Origin: an uncultured Prevotellaceae bacterium | GTDB lineage: Bacteria; Bacteroidota; Bacteroidia; Bacteroidales; Bacteroidaceae | Assembly (NCBI GenBank): GCA_900314755.1 | Contig: OMWH01000006.1 | Location: forward strand, 1 to 64,000 | DNA length: 64,000 nucleotides | Direction: 5' to 3' | Shown: positions 8,612 to 19,149 of the stretch, one piece after another | Numbering within the stretch: the first letter of the stretch is position 1 | Layout of the letters: every line of letters starts with the position of its first letter | Made by a program: the position numbers and the translations under genes | The notes under the pieces: generated by a model | The model's input: the letters and a program-made list of their open reading frames with translations, nothing else | Told to the model about the DNA's origin: nothing | Database searches by the model: none

Positions 8612-11094
8612 GAAAACTGATCAGCATTCTTATGGGTGTTATGATGCTTACGACAGCATCTGCCGATAGTTACAGACTGTGGTATGACCGTCCCGCCAAG
8701 ACATGGACACAGGCACTGCCTGTCGGAAACGGAGTGATGGGTGGAATGGTATATGGTGTCCCCGCAGTGGAGCGTATCCAGCTGAATGAGGAGACCATCT
8801 GGGCGGGACAGCCTAATCAAGTCCTGAATCCACATGCCAAGGAGTTTCTTCCTAAGGTACGGCAACTGATCTTTGAGGGGAAATACAAAGAGGCGGAGGA
8901 ACTTGCCAACCAGAAGGTGATGCCCGTGGGAGCAGGGAAGAACAGCGGTATGCCTTTCCAACCTTTCGGTGACCTTTATATCGTGATGGCTGGACAGGCG
9001 AACTATTCCAACTATGAGCGGCTGTTAGACTTGGATAATGCCCGTACAATAGTACGTTACCGACTGGATGGGGTAGATTATGAGCGAGAGACGATTGCTC
9101 CTCTTGGCAGTAAGGTCGTTGCTGTTCATTTGAAAGCCTCCAAACCAGGGATGATCACCTTTACGGCATATATGCAGTCACCCCACGAGAATGTGCTGGT
9201 GGCAGGCGAGGGACAAGAGGCGACGCTGTTAGGTGTCTCCTCCAAACATGAGGGTGTAAAGGGCAAGGTCCGCTTCCAAGGAAGATTGACGGCACAGGCA
9301 TCAGGAGGACGTGTGACCCAGAAGAATGGTATCGTCAGCGTAGTAGGTGCTGACGAGGCTACCATCTATGTGACGGTGGGTACGAATGTGGTGAGCTATA
9401 AGGATATCTCCGGTGATGAGGTCGCCCAGTCTAAAGAACGTCTTCATGCTGCTGTGGCTTTAGGGTACCAACAGTTGAAGGCACGTCATGAGAAACTTTA
9501 TCATCAATACTACGACAGGGTAAGGCTGAATCTTGGAGAAGACATGTATTCCAATGTTCCTACGGACAAACGTATCGAACAATTCGCAAAGGTCGCTCAC
9601 TCACAGAGTGACAACTATCTGGTAGCAACCTATTTCCAGTTTGGACGCTATCTGCTGATATCCTCTTCTCAACCGGATAATATCAATCCTGCCAACCTTC
9701 AGGGACTATGGAACGACAAACTGTTTCCTGCCTGGGATTCGAAATATACGACGAATATCAACCTGGAGATGAACTACTGGCCCTCAGAGGTGACAAACCT
9801 GACAGAGCTGAACGGTCCTTTGTTCCGCTTGATCCGTGAAATCAGCGAGACAGGACGCAAGACGGCAAAGGATATGTATGGAGCGGATGGCTGGGTGCTG
9901 CATCACAATACTGACCAGTGGCGAGTGACAGGACCTATCGACCATGCTCCCTCAGGACTATGGCCAACAGGTGCAGGGTGGGTATGTCGTCATCTGTGGG
10001 AGCATTATCTCTATACTGGTGATGTGGACTTCCTCCGCCGTGCCTATCCTATCATGTTGGAAGCAGCCAGGTTCTATTCCCAGATATTAGTGAGACATCC
10101 TCAAAACAACTGGCTTGTTATCTGTCCCGGTGAGTCACCGGAACATGGAGGCAAAGGACGTCCGACTCCTCTGGATGCCGGTGTTACCATGGATGACCAG
10201 ATACTCTTTGAGCTCTATTCCAATGTATTAGCGGCTGCTGATATTATAGGAGCTAAAGATACTACAGGAACTATAGAAACTATAGAAACTATCAAGAAAC
10301 AGCTACCACAGTTGCCTCCAATGCAAATCGGCAGGTGGGGACAGTTGCAGGAGTGGCTTGACGATTTGGATGACCCGAAGGATAATCATCGCCATTTCTC
10401 TCATCTTTATGGTTTGTATCCATCTAATCAGATATCTCCCTATCGTACACCCGAGCTCTTCGAGGCTGCCAAGACCTCTCTGATAGCACGTGGAGATGTG
10501 TCAACGGGATGGTCCATGGGATGGAAGGTTTGTTCATGGGCACGGTTCCTCGACGGCGAGCATGCCTATAAACTGATACAGGACCAGTTGACGCTGACCG
10601 TTGATACTTTCCTGATATTCGGTCCTGTAAAACAGACGGGTGGTACTTATCCGAATATGTTTGATGCCCATCCTCCTTTCCAGATAGATGGTAACTTCGG
10701 CTGTACGGCAGGTATCGCAGAGATGCTGGTGCAGAGTCATGACGGCTTTATTTTCCTGTTGCCTGCATTGCCAAAAGCATGGAAGGACGGTTCGGTGAAG
10801 GGACTTAAATGTCGTGGCGGTTTTGAAGTCGACCTTGACTGGAAAGACGGACAACTGACAAAGGCGGTCATCCGGTCTTCTTTAGGCGGAAACTGTCGCA
10901 TCCGCTCTTTCGCTCCTCTGAAAGCAAAGGGATTGAAATCCGCGAAAGGTGTTAATCCTAATCTCCTTTATAAGATTGCTGAGACTGCGAAACCGTTCAT
11001 ATCGAAAGAGGCGAAACTAAAAGATGTAACGATTCCAAAGACCTATCTATATGACTTAACGACCCAAAAAGGTGGGGAATATATATTGAGATGA
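8608..11094 (+). CDS. GH95 alpha-L-galactosidase/alpha-L-fucosidase
   Basis: 828 residues with signal peptide [19 protein letters not shown]; the ATG overlaps the esterase stop by 4 bases. The N-terminal [20 protein letters not shown] and [11 protein letters not shown] are diagnostic of GH95. Catalytic residues of the family are all visible: Asn383 and Asn385 in [10 protein letters not shown], Glu509 in CPGESPEHG, and Asp694 in QIDGNFG. GH95 inverting enzymes remove alpha-L-fucose or alpha-L-galactose; in RG-II chain A the substrate would be terminal L-galactose. The neighbours (apiosidase directly downstream, 4-base overlap) favour the pectin role. A four-unit 9-base repeat at 10261-10296 inserts [13 protein letters not shown] in a loop. 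Confidence 0.88.
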   Translation: MRKLISILMGVMMLTTASADSYRLWYDRPAKTWTQALPVGNGVMGGMVYGVPAVERIQLNEETIWAGQPNQVLNPHAKEFLPKVRQLIFEGKYKEAEELANQKVMPVGAGKNSGMPFQPFGDLYIVMAGQANYSNYERLLDLDNARTIVRYRLDGVDYERETIAPLGSKVVAVHLKASKPGMITFTAYMQSPHENVLVAGEGQEATLLGVSSKHEGVKGKVRFQGRLTAQASGGRVTQKNGIVSVVGADEATIYVTVGTNVVSYKDISGDEVAQSKERLHAAVALGYQQLKARHEKLYHQYYDRVRLNLGEDMYSNVPTDKRIEQFAKVAHSQSDNYLVATYFQFGRYLLISSSQPDNINPANLQGLWNDKLFPAWDSKYTTNINLEMNYWPSEVTNLTELNGPLFRLIREISETGRKTAKDMYGADGWVLHHNTDQWRVTGPIDHAPSGLWPTGAGWVCRHLWEHYLYTGDVDFLRRAYPIMLEAARFYSQILVRHPQNNWLVICPGESPEHGGKGRPTPLDAGVTMDDQILFELYSNVLAAADIIGAKDTTGTIETIETIKKQLPQLPPMQIGRWGQLQEWLDDLDDPKDNHRHFSHLYGLYPSNQISPYRTPELFEAAKTSLIARGDVSTGWSMGWKVCSWARFLDGEHAYKLIQDQLTLTVDTFLIFGPVKQTGGTYPNMFDAHPPFQIDGNFGCTAGIAEMLVQSHDGFIFLLPALPKAWKDGSVKGLKCRGGFEVDLDWKDGQLTKAVIRSSLGGNCRIRSFAPLKAKGLKSAKGVNPNLLYKIAETAKPFISKEAKLKDVTIPKTYLYDLTTQKGGEYILR
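10261..10296 (+). repeat. Nonanucleotide repeat in GH95
   Basis: Four units related to ACTATAGAA (two perfect at 10270-10287), encoding [12 protein letters not shown]. Being a multiple of three, it changes length without changing frame. Confidence 0.85.
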
Positions 11095-12584
11095 CTATGA
11101 GAAGACTATTGACGATATGTAGCCTGCTGATACTGGCAGTGTCTGTGCAGGCAGGCAAACCATGGGAGAATGGTTTATTGAAGGTGTCAGATAACCAGCG
11201 TTATCTGCAGTTTGAGAACGGGCAACCTTTCTTCTGGCAGGGTGAGACAGGATGGCTGTTGCCAGAGCGTCTTGACCGGGCGGAGGCGGAGTGGTATCTG
11301 CAACGCTGTCGGGAGGCTGGCTATAATGTGATACAGATACAGGTCATTGACGGGGTTCCTGCCTATAATATCTATGGGCAGCCTTCGAATATTGACGGAT
11401 GGAATATGGATGTATTCAAGAAAGCCTCCCCTAAGCGGGGGAGGTTGGAGGGGTCTCCAACTTATTCCTACTGGGACCATCTGGACTATATCATCAACCT
11501 CGCTGAGCAGAACGGTATCTATATAGGTATGGTCTGCATCTGGGGCGGACTGGTGAAAGACGGTAAGTTAAGTGTGGAGGATGCCAAGAAATACGGAACC
11601 TTCCTCGCTAACCGCTATAAGGACAAGCCCAATATCATCTGGTTTATGGGTGGTGACATCCAGGGTGACATCAAACCTGAGGTGTGGAACGCTTTGGCGA
11701 CAACCATCAAGTCCATCGACAAGAAACATCTGATGACCTATCATCCAAGAGGACGCTATACTTCTGCCAAATGGTGGGCAAAGGCTCCTTGGATGGATTT
11801 CCATACTTTCCAAAGCGGTCACCGCAAATACGGACAGAGGATGGGTAATGCGGATTATCCTATTCCTGACAATACCGAGGAGGATAACTGGATGTATGTG
11901 GACTCGACATGGGCTTATAAACCCATCAAACCAGTGCTTGACGCAGAACCCAGCTATGAGGACATCCCGATGGGACTGCATGATAAGAATGAGGCTCGCT
12001 GGCAGGCATGGGATGTGCGGCGCTATGCCTATTGGAGTGTGTTCGCCGGCAGCTGTGGACATACCTACGGACATAATGCCATCATGCAGATGCTGAAGCC
12101 TGGTTATCCTACGAGCTATGGTGATGCCGGTGATGTGAAGACCTGGTACCAGGGGTTGAATGACCCAGGCTTCAACCAGATGAAATACCTAAAGCAGCTG
12201 ATGCTGTCACTCCCGTACTTTGAGCGTGTCCCCGATCAGAGTATTATTCAGGAGAATGGGACAAAGTATGACCGACTTATCGCAACTCGTGGAAATGATT
12301 ACCTGTTGGTGTATAACTATACGAGTCGGGTGATGAAGGTCGACCTGACGAAGATCTCCGGTGACAAGAAGAATGTGTGGTGGATGAATGCCAGTACAGG
12401 TGCGCTGCGTTACCTCGGTGAGTATGACTCAAAGGTATTGACATTCCGTATGCATAAGCGGGAGGCTGGTATAGAGGATGGCGTGTTGATCGCCATTGAT
12501 AACACAAAAGACTACTTGCAGAAAGACCAGGTGCAGATATCTGATATGTCACTCTCGGGTAAGGCAAGGGACTTAAATGAATAG
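11091..12584 (+). CDS. GH140 endo-apiosidase (DUF4038)
   Basis: 497 residues with signal peptide ([19 protein letters not shown]; the ATG at 11097 is a possible start). GH140 cleaves the bond between apiose and the galacturonan backbone and releases RG-II side chains A and B. The TIM barrel shows [29 protein letters not shown] with Asp189, and LDAEPSYED with Glu286. The 97-residue spacing between these equals that of the catalytic Asp187/Glu284 pair I recall for B. thetaiotaomicron BT1012. The C-terminal region from about residue 400 is the small DUF5060-like sandwich ([13 protein letters not shown]). An insert encoded by a dispersed palindromic repeat (11425-11456, peptide [12 protein letters not shown]) sits between two helices without breaking the frame. 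This is the single best RG-II marker in the window. Confidence 0.9.
   Translation: MTMRRLLTICSLLILAVSVQAGKPWENGLLKVSDNQRYLQFENGQPFFWQGETGWLLPERLDRAEAEWYLQRCREAGYNVIQIQVIDGVPAYNIYGQPSNIDGWNMDVFKKASPKRGRLEGSPTYSYWDHLDYIINLAEQNGIYIGMVCIWGGLVKDGKLSVEDAKKYGTFLANRYKDKPNIIWFMGGDIQGDIKPEVWNALATTIKSIDKKHLMTYHPRGRYTSAKWWAKAPWMDFHTFQSGHRKYGQRMGNADYPIPDNTEEDNWMYVDSTWAYKPIKPVLDAEPSYEDIPMGLHDKNEARWQAWDVRRYAYWSVFAGSCGHTYGHNAIMQMLKPGYPTSYGDAGDVKTWYQGLNDPGFNQMKYLKQLMLSLPYFERVPDQSIIQENGTKYDRLIATRGNDYLLVYNYTSRVMKVDLTKISGDKKNVWWMNASTGALRYLGEYDSKVLTFRMHKREAGIEDGVLIAIDNTKDYLQKDQVQISDMSLSGKARDLNE
11425..11456. repeat. Dispersed CCTCCCC/GGGGAGG palindrome inside GH140
   Basis: CCTCCCC at 11425-11431 and GGGGAGG at 11438-11444, followed by TTGGAGGGG. 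The same element in reverse orientation occurs in the intergenic region at 58953-58981. Here it is read through as 12 extra residues. Confidence 0.8.
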
Positions 12585-12587
12585 AAC

Positions 12588-15500
12588 ATGAGGAGATATA
12601 TTTATGGACTGGCACTGATACTCATGGTTTTACCAGTATGTGCTGCCAAAAAGAAAACATTACCGGCGGTCAGCACCACCGACCTGCGTACAGAGCGGTT
12701 GGTAAACCCGATGAGCATTGATACTCCTCATCCCAGACTGGGCTGGCGTATTGAGTCGTCGGAGAAAGACGTGATGCAGACACGCTGTCACATCATTGTG
12801 GCATCAACCCGTGCGAAAGCTGAGGCATTGGACGGTGACCTGTGGGACGTGACCCTGGAGGGTGACCGCTCACAATGGGTCCCTTATCAGGGAAAGACCC
12901 TGAAAAGTAACACACGCTGTTATTGGCGTGTGAAGGTGTCGACAACGAAAGGAGAGTCAGACTGGAGTGCTGTGTCCATGTGGAATGTGGGATTATTGAC
13001 AGAGTCAGACTGGGGCGGCCGTTGGATAGGATGGAACCATGCCATGCCATGGGATGTGGAGGCGGAGCATAGTCGTCTCTCTGCCCGTTACCTCCGTAAA
13101 CAGTTTGACATCGACAAAGAGGTCAAACATGCCACTCTGTACATCAGCGGTTTGGGAATGTATGAGGCATTTATCAATGGACAGCGGGTGGGAGAGCAGG
13201 TGCTGGCACCGGCTCCTACGGATTATCGCCGTACCGTACTTTATAATGCCTATGATGTGACGGGACTGCTGGCACAGAAGAATGCAATTGGGGTCGTATT
13301 GGGAAATGGTCGTTATTATACCATGCAGCAAGATAAGAAGCCCTATAAGATAACGAACTTCGGTTATCCTACGCTGCGACTCAATCTGATTGTGGAGTTT
13401 GCGGACGGGAGCCGTAAGACCATCTCCTCTGATGAGAGGTGGAAGATTTGTCTGGATGGTGCTATCCGTAGCAATAACGAATATGATGGTGAGATCTATG
13501 ATGCCCGCAAGGAGTTCACTGGCTGGACAGAAGTGGGATTCAACGACGACAGTTGGAGTAAGGCTGAGCGTACGGCGATTCCCTATGGTACCCTTCGTGG
13601 TGCCATGTCAGAGAACATGAAGGTTGTCAAGCAGCTGAGTCCCCAGCGTGTCATCCGCAAGGGTGACCGCCTGATTGTTGATATGGGACAGAATATGGCT
13701 GGATGGCTGAAAGTGCGTGTCTCGTCAGTAGCTGCCGGTGACTCTGTCATCATCCGCTTCGCAGAGAAGTTAGACAGTACAGGGAATATCTGGGTGGAGA
13801 ATTTCCGTCATGCGCAGAGTACCGACCGTTACTATGCCAATGGACGTGAACAAGGACGCTGGTGGCATCCATCCTTTGTCTATCATGGTTTCCGTTACGC
13901 AGAGGTGACAGGACTGAGAAATGCCGGTAAGGATGACTTCATTGGTGAGGTGATCAGTGATGCGATGGAAGAGACAGGACATTTCGTCTCCACTGATACG
14001 ATATTAAATAAGGTGTATCAGAATGCTTATTGGGGCATACTGAGCAATTATAAGGGAATGCCCGTTGACTGTCCTCAGCGTGATGAGCGTCAGCCATGGC
14101 TTGGCGACCGTACTCGTGGCTGTTTCGGAGAGGCTTTCCTCTTTGATAATGGTCCCCTGTATGCCAAATGGGCAAGGGATATCACGGAGGCACAGCGTGA
14201 GGACGGTTGTATTCCTGATGTGGCACCAGCCTACTGGAACTATTACAGTGATGACCTGACATGGGCTGCCGCACTTCCCATGTCACTCTCCATGCTTTAT
14301 GGTCACTATGGAGACGATATGCCGTTGAGGAAATACTATCCGAATGTGAAACGCTGGCTGGAGCATCTGAAGAACCAGTATCAGCAGGATGGACTGATCC
14401 ATTGTGGAAAGTATGGCGACTGGTGTGTGCCGCCCGAGAAAGAGGAACTGATTCATAGTCAGGACCCAGCACGGAAAACGGATGTGACTTTGATATCCTC
14501 CGCTTATTATTATGCTATCTGTAAGATGATGGCAGGATATGCCCGTATGCAGAAGATGGATGGGGACGCTCATTGGTTTGACCAGGAGGCAAAAACAACG
14601 AAAGAGGCGTTTAACCGACAGTTCCTGACTGTCAAGAAAGGAACGACGACCGTGCCCGGGCATATTCTCTATCCCGACAGTACCTTCTACGGGAATAACA
14701 CCGTCACGGCAAATCTGCTGCCTTACTTTTTCGGTATGATTGATGATTCTTATGTGAAACAGGAGGTGGAGAAAAACATCGTGAAGGCTATCATTGATCA
14801 AGGTGCCATCACTTCCGGGGTCATCGGTACAGGATGGCTGATGCATGCCTTGACCAGGATGGGACGTACCGATGTCGCATGGATGCTTGCTACCAATAAG
14901 AAATATCCGTCTTGGGGGTATATGGCAGAACATGGGGCTACAACCATCTGGGAACTGTGGAATGGCGATACGGCATCGCCTAAGATGAATAGCGGTAACC
15001 ATGTGATGCTGTTAGGTGATCTGCTCTCTTGGCTCTATGAGGATATCGCTGGCATAGGTGCCGCTGATGTGGGCTTCAAGCATATTGCCATGAAACCGGA
15101 CTTCTCGGTGGACGAGATTGATGATATTGATGCAAGCTACCAGTCGGTCTATGGAAAGATCGTCAGTCGCTGGAAGAAGGAACATGGCAAGCTCTATTGG
15201 CATGTGGAGATTCCCGCCAATACCAAGGCAACGCTCTTCCTGCCCAATGACGAGACGTTGAACTTGGGCTCTGGCAGTTATGACATCACCCGTGACCTGA
15301 CACAACGGGGACCGCAGGTGGTCGTGGATGAGTTCCTATATAAGAATGCTGACTTCCCGCAATGCCATTCTGCAAGTATTGTGGAGACCAAGAAGGGCGA
15401 CCTCATCGCTACCTATTTCGGCGGAACGAAAGAGCGTAATCCTGATGTGTGTATCTGGGTGAGCCGTAAACTGAAGGGTAGTCAGGAGTGGACCAAGCCG

Positions 15501-16403
15501 CAAATGGTTGCTGACGGTGTAGAGCTGCGCCCCCTGAAACCTAATAAGGATGGAAAAGTGAGTCAGGTGACGACCAGTGCGAAGCCTGCCTTTGGGGCAC
15601 GGTTCATGCCATTGCCTCAGTGGACGGGAAACCGTGGGGAATATGCCATCGGTGACAACTACCGTGAGGCTTGTTGGAACCCAGTGCTCTTTGAGACACC
15701 TGACGGAGAGTTGCAACTCTATTTTAAGATTGGTCCTAATGTGGCAGGATGGCTTGGCTGGTATGTCACTTCCAAGGACGGGGGTAAGACATGGAGTCAG
15801 CGTAAGAGGTTGCCGGAAGGTTTCTATGGTCCTGTCAAGAACAAACCCATTCTGAACAAAGGACGGCTCATAGCACCGACGAGTGACGAGCGTGATGGCT
15901 GGAAACTCTATTTTGAGCTTTCCGACGATATGGGGAAGACGTGGCGGAGGACTGCCTTTGTGGAAGCTGACTCTAACGTGAAGGCTATCCAACCCAGTAT
16001 CCTGCAACTTCCTGACGGTCGTCTGGAGGCTGTCTGCCGTACCCGCAGCCGTCGTATTGGTGTGACTTACAGCAGTGATAATGGAGAGACATGGAGTAAA
16101 CTGTCATTCCTTGAGACACCTAATAACAACAGCGGGATTGATGCCGTGACATTACAGGATGGCACTTATGCCATGATATGTAATGACTGGCCCATAGAAC
16201 CGACCAAAGAGAAAGGGGCACGTACACCATTGTCTATCCTCCGCAGTAAGGACGGTGTCCACTGGACACATTGGATAACCCTTGAGGACAGTCCTGTGTC
16301 ACAGTATTCCTATCCTTCTATTATCCAAAGTCGTGACGGTCATCTCCATGCTATCTATACATGGCGCCGTCAACGTATCAAGCATGTCGAACTTATACCA
16401 TAA
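12588..16403 (+). CDS. GH78 alpha-L-rhamnosidase fused to a sialidase-like propeller
   Basis: 1271 residues, signal peptide MRRYIYGLALILMVLPVCAA, 3 bases after the apiosidase. Residues about 27-900 are a complete GH78: LRTERLVNPMSIDTPHPRLGW, the beta-sandwich with KWRWIGW-like motif GRWIGWNHAM, then the (alpha/alpha)6 barrel with VDCPQRDERQPWLGDR (Asp494, Glu498) and TTIWELWNG (Glu789). Residues about 903-1271 are a BNR_2/sialidase-like six-bladed propeller (SASIVETKKGDLIATYFGG, SDDMGKTW, SSDNGETW Asp-box turns). GH78 removes alpha-L-rhamnose; the propeller group occurs as separate proteins in pectin loci and its activity is not something I can read. The name sialidase should not be taken literally. 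The next gene starts 2 bases after the stop. Confidence 0.85.
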   Translation: MRRYIYGLALILMVLPVCAAKKKTLPAVSTTDLRTERLVNPMSIDTPHPRLGWRIESSEKDVMQTRCHIIVASTRAKAEALDGDLWDVTLEGDRSQWVPYQGKTLKSNTRCYWRVKVSTTKGESDWSAVSMWNVGLLTESDWGGRWIGWNHAMPWDVEAEHSRLSARYLRKQFDIDKEVKHATLYISGLGMYEAFINGQRVGEQVLAPAPTDYRRTVLYNAYDVTGLLAQKNAIGVVLGNGRYYTMQQDKKPYKITNFGYPTLRLNLIVEFADGSRKTISSDERWKICLDGAIRSNNEYDGEIYDARKEFTGWTEVGFNDDSWSKAERTAIPYGTLRGAMSENMKVVKQLSPQRVIRKGDRLIVDMGQNMAGWLKVRVSSVAAGDSVIIRFAEKLDSTGNIWVENFRHAQSTDRYYANGREQGRWWHPSFVYHGFRYAEVTGLRNAGKDDFIGEVISDAMEETGHFVSTDTILNKVYQNAYWGILSNYKGMPVDCPQRDERQPWLGDRTRGCFGEAFLFDNGPLYAKWARDITEAQREDGCIPDVAPAYWNYYSDDLTWAAALPMSLSMLYGHYGDDMPLRKYYPNVKRWLEHLKNQYQQDGLIHCGKYGDWCVPPEKEELIHSQDPARKTDVTLISSAYYYAICKMMAGYARMQKMDGDAHWFDQEAKTTKEAFNRQFLTVKKGTTTVPGHILYPDSTFYGNNTVTANLLPYFFGMIDDSYVKQEVEKNIVKAIIDQGAITSGVIGTGWLMHALTRMGRTDVAWMLATNKKYPSWGYMAEHGATTIWELWNGDTASPKMNSGNHVMLLGDLLSWLYEDIAGIGAADVGFKHIAMKPDFSVDEIDDIDASYQSVYGKIVSRWKKEHGKLYWHVEIPANTKATLFLPNDETLNLGSGSYDITRDLTQRGPQVVVDEFLYKNADFPQCHSASIVETKKGDLIATYFGGTKERNPDVCIWVSRKLKGSQEWTKPQMVADGVELRPLKPNKDGKVSQVTTSAKPAFGARFMPLPQWTGNRGEYAIGDNYREACWNPVLFETPDGELQLYFKIGPNVAGWLGWYVTSKDGGKTWSQRKRLPEGFYGPVKNKPILNKGRLIAPTSDERDGWKLYFELSDDMGKTWRRTAFVEADSNVKAIQPSILQLPDGRLEAVCRTRSRRIGVTYSSDNGETWSKLSFLETPNNNSGIDAVTLQDGTYAMICNDWPIEPTKEKGARTPLSILRSKDGVHWTHWITLEDSPVSQYSYPSIIQSRDGHLHAIYTWRRQRIKHVELIP

Positions 16404-16405
16404 TC

Positions 16406-18979
16406 ATGATGAAGAAGATTTCTTTGATATTCCTGACATTATTTATTGTAATGCCGCTCGTGGCAGGACCTGTGTCTGTTGCGGGACTGTTTCCCATAGC
16501 GAACAGTGGGCGCATCGTCTATAACTTCAATGAGGGCTGGTGCTTCCGCTTAGGCGATGTCGCCGGTGCGGAGGCTGTCGGTTATGATGACTCGCAATGG
16601 GAAATGGTGTGCGCACCTCATACTGTCCGCTTGGAGCCTGCGGATGCCAGCGGTTGCCGTAACTATCAAGGTGTTTGCTGGTATCGTAAGCAGTTTGTAG
16701 TGCCTGCCGCTATGCAAGGCAAAGAGGTGACGGTGCATTTTGAGGCTATCATGGGAAAGCAATGGATCTATGTCAATGGAAAACTGGTGAAGGAACATTT
16801 GGGCGGGTATACTCCTGTTACCATTTATCTGTCTGAGGCGGGTGTCAAGGCTGGTGATACTTGTCTGATAGCTGTCAAAGCTGATAATAGTGATGATAAG
16901 TCCTATCCGCCAGGTAAGAAACAGACACAGCTTGATTTTGCTTATCATGGCGGGATGTACCGTGACGTATGGCTGATAGGCAAGTCACCGATTCACATCA
17001 CCGATGCTGTTGAACGTGGTCAGGTGGCTGGCGGTGGCGTATTCTTGCATTATGGGAATATCTCGGAAAAGAGTGCCGATGTTTATGTTGACGTAGAGGT
17101 AGAAGGAAAGGGCAAGGCAACCGTTATTGCCCGAATCAAGGATGCCAAAGGCAAAGTTCTTAAGGTATTGAAACAAACCAAGACAGTAGCAAAATATTCA
17201 CTCTTCACTCTTCACTCTTCACTCAACACCCCTCATCTGTGGTCACCAGAAGCCCCTTATCTTTATCAGGTGGAGATCATGGTGATGAAGGGAAAGGAAG
17301 TGGTGGATGGCGGTATGGTGCATGCTGGCATCCGGAAGGCTGAGTTCAAAGGGAAGGATGGCTTTTGGTTGAATGGTAAGCCCTATCATCAGTTGATAGG
17401 TGGCAACCGACATCAGGATTTCGCCTATGTCGGGAACGCTTTGCCTAACTCCCAGCAGTGGCGTGATGCTAAGCGGTTGAAGGATGCTGGGATGACCATT
17501 ATCCGTGCCGCCCACTATCCGCAGGATCCGTCCTTTATGGATGCCTGTGATGAGCTGGGTCTTTTCATCATCGTCCCGACACCGGGGTGGCAGTACTGGA
17601 ACAAAGACCCGCAGTGGGGGGAGATGGTGCACCAGAATACCCGTGATATTATTCGTCGGGACCGTAACCATCCTTCTGTGCTGATGTGGGAACCGATTCT
17701 TAATGAGACACGCTATCCGGAGGATTTTGCCTTGAAGGCATTGCAGATCACCAGGGAGGAATTTCCTTATGAGGGTCGTCCTGTGGCTGCTGCCGATCTG
17801 AACTCTGCAGGAGTGAAAGAGCACTATGATGTGCTTTATGACTGGGCGGATAATATCGGAAAGGGTGCGTTGGATACTGACAAGTGTATCTTTACCCGTG
17901 AGTGGGGAGAGTATGTTGATGACTGGTATGCTCATAATGCCATTAACAGGGCGGCACGTGGATGGGGTGAGCAGGCGCAGGTGACTGCGGCGCTCTCTCT
18001 TGCTGATACCTATGGGATGATGTATCGCGGACAACGTCAGTTTATCGGTGGTTGTCAGTGGCATCCCTTCGACCATCAGCGTGGGTATCATCCTGATGCA
18101 TATTTAGGTGGTATCTATGATGCTTTCCGTCAGAAGAAATATGCTTTTGAGATGTTCCGCTCCCAAAAGCAGGGTGACCCGATGGTGTTTATCGCTCATG
18201 AGATGACTCAGTTCTCGGATAGTGACGTGGTCGTGTTCAGTAATTGCGATAGTGTCCGTCTGACTGCTTTTGATGGATGGAAGACAGAGACACGCCCTGT
18301 GGTTCATCAGCCGGAGGGCACTCCTAATACACCTATTGTCTTTAAGGGCTTCTGGAATTTCTGGAAGGCGCGTGAGCAGAGCTATACCAACCGTCGTTGG
18401 CAGAATGTGAAACTGGTGGCGCAGGGTATCAAGGACGGCAAGGTCGTCTGTGAGCAGACGAAGATGCCATCCCGTCGTAGTACGAAAATACGCCTATATG
18501 CTGACGAGATGGGTAAACAGTTAGTTGCCGACGGCTCTGACTTCATCGTTGTCGTTGCGGAGATAACGGATGATAATGGGAATGTCCGTCGTCTTGCCAG
18601 AGAACAGGTCTCCTTCTCTGTGGAAGGAGAGGGAAGTATCATTGGCGATGCTTCCATTGGCGCCAATCCCCGTTTGGTGGAGTGGGGCAGTGCTCCCTGT
18701 CTGATACGCAGTACCCGTCATGCAGGGGAAATACGTATCATTGCCCGTCCTGCTTACGAGGGTGTTCATGCCCCCAGTGCGGACACGCTGGAAATAGAAA
18801 GCATACCCTACGAGATACCTGTGTGTGCCTCTGATCATCAGAGAAAACAAAACCTCTCCTCTGTGACAAAGAGGAAGGTGGATGGCGGACACGCGCAAGC
18901 AACGATGTCTGACGAACAGCGTCGCAAGGAGTTAGAGGAAGTGGAGAAGCAACAGCAGGACTTCGGTATAGAGCAGTGA
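16406..18979 (+). CDS. GH2 glycoside hydrolase (beta-glucuronidase/galactosidase type)
   Basis: 857 residues from the ATG at 16406, which gives the signal peptide MMKKISLIFLTLFIVMPLVAG; an upstream in-frame ATG at 16361 lies inside the previous gene and gives no signal peptide. N-terminal sandwich (FNEGWCFRLGD, RNYQGVCWYRKQF), Ig-like domain, TIM barrel. The acid/base is Glu434 in EPILNETRYP and the nucleophile Glu499 in REWGEYVDDW. The C-terminal Ig-like domain has VSFSVEGEGSIIGD and IRSTRHAGEIRI as in other GH2 enzymes. A TTCACTC heptad run (17197-17224) adds FTLHSSL-type residues before the conserved PHLWSPEAPYLY strand. The last 40 residues are a charged tail (MSDEQRRKELEEVEKQQQD) that I do not recognise. 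Last gene of the operon. The sugar removed is uncertain; beta-glucuronate of RG-II chain A is a candidate. Confidence 0.82.
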   Translation: MMKKISLIFLTLFIVMPLVAGPVSVAGLFPIANSGRIVYNFNEGWCFRLGDVAGAEAVGYDDSQWEMVCAPHTVRLEPADASGCRNYQGVCWYRKQFVVPAAMQGKEVTVHFEAIMGKQWIYVNGKLVKEHLGGYTPVTIYLSEAGVKAGDTCLIAVKADNSDDKSYPPGKKQTQLDFAYHGGMYRDVWLIGKSPIHITDAVERGQVAGGGVFLHYGNISEKSADVYVDVEVEGKGKATVIARIKDAKGKVLKVLKQTKTVAKYSLFTLHSSLNTPHLWSPEAPYLYQVEIMVMKGKEVVDGGMVHAGIRKAEFKGKDGFWLNGKPYHQLIGGNRHQDFAYVGNALPNSQQWRDAKRLKDAGMTIIRAAHYPQDPSFMDACDELGLFIIVPTPGWQYWNKDPQWGEMVHQNTRDIIRRDRNHPSVLMWEPILNETRYPEDFALKALQITREEFPYEGRPVAAADLNSAGVKEHYDVLYDWADNIGKGALDTDKCIFTREWGEYVDDWYAHNAINRAARGWGEQAQVTAALSLADTYGMMYRGQRQFIGGCQWHPFDHQRGYHPDAYLGGIYDAFRQKKYAFEMFRSQKQGDPMVFIAHEMTQFSDSDVVVFSNCDSVRLTAFDGWKTETRPVVHQPEGTPNTPIVFKGFWNFWKAREQSYTNRRWQNVKLVAQGIKDGKVVCEQTKMPSRRSTKIRLYADEMGKQLVADGSDFIVVVAEITDDNGNVRRLAREQVSFSVEGEGSIIGDASIGANPRLVEWGSAPCLIRSTRHAGEIRIIARPAYEGVHAPSADTLEIESIPYEIPVCASDHQRKQNLSSVTKRKVDGGHAQATMSDEQRRKELEEVEKQQQDFGIEQ
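17197..17224 (+). repeat. In-frame heptanucleotide repeat (TTCACTC, 4 units)
   Basis: Four perfect TTCACTC units in the GH2 gene encode SLFTLHSSL. It is the reverse complement type of the AGTGAAG unit at 1850 and 2865. Confidence 0.92.
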
Positions 18980-19003
18980 TAGATTCCGATAATTCTATTA
19001 AAA

Positions 19004-19079
19004 ACTAGTCCCCTTCTCCCGTGCCCTGCCCCCTTTATTTATCAGGGTTTGAGGCACCTGACGGGAGAAGGGGACTAGT
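19004..19079. terminator. Long inverted repeat between convergent genes, probable two-way terminator
   Basis: A perfect 19-base arm at 19004-19022 (begins ACTAGTCC) pairs with 19061-19079, with a 38-base centre containing a shorter GTGCC/GGCAC pair. It lies between the convergent GH2 and symporter genes. It could be a bidirectional terminator or a small dispersed palindromic element; the adjacent CCCAAGGGTCAT (19080-19091) recurs at 50584-50595 in the repeat island. Confidence 0.6.
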
Positions 19080-19149
19080 CCCAAGGGTCATAAGAGCCAT
19101 CCGTACAACCCATATCAAGCATTCGCATGTTAAGTAGATATAGGAAGTG

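Noticed and set aside
12588-16403. Sialic acid use by this locus
   Set aside because: The propeller is sialidase-like by fold only; no hexosaminidase or N-acyl-sugar genes are present and the neighbours are pectin enzymes.
16361-16405. Upstream start of the GH2 gene
   Set aside because: It is inside the previous gene and gives no signal peptide; 16406 does.
17243-18091. Antisense open frame of about 280 codons
   Set aside because: It is a shadow of the GH2 gene, with no start context and no recognisable domain; the same holds for the antisense frame at 14283-15002.
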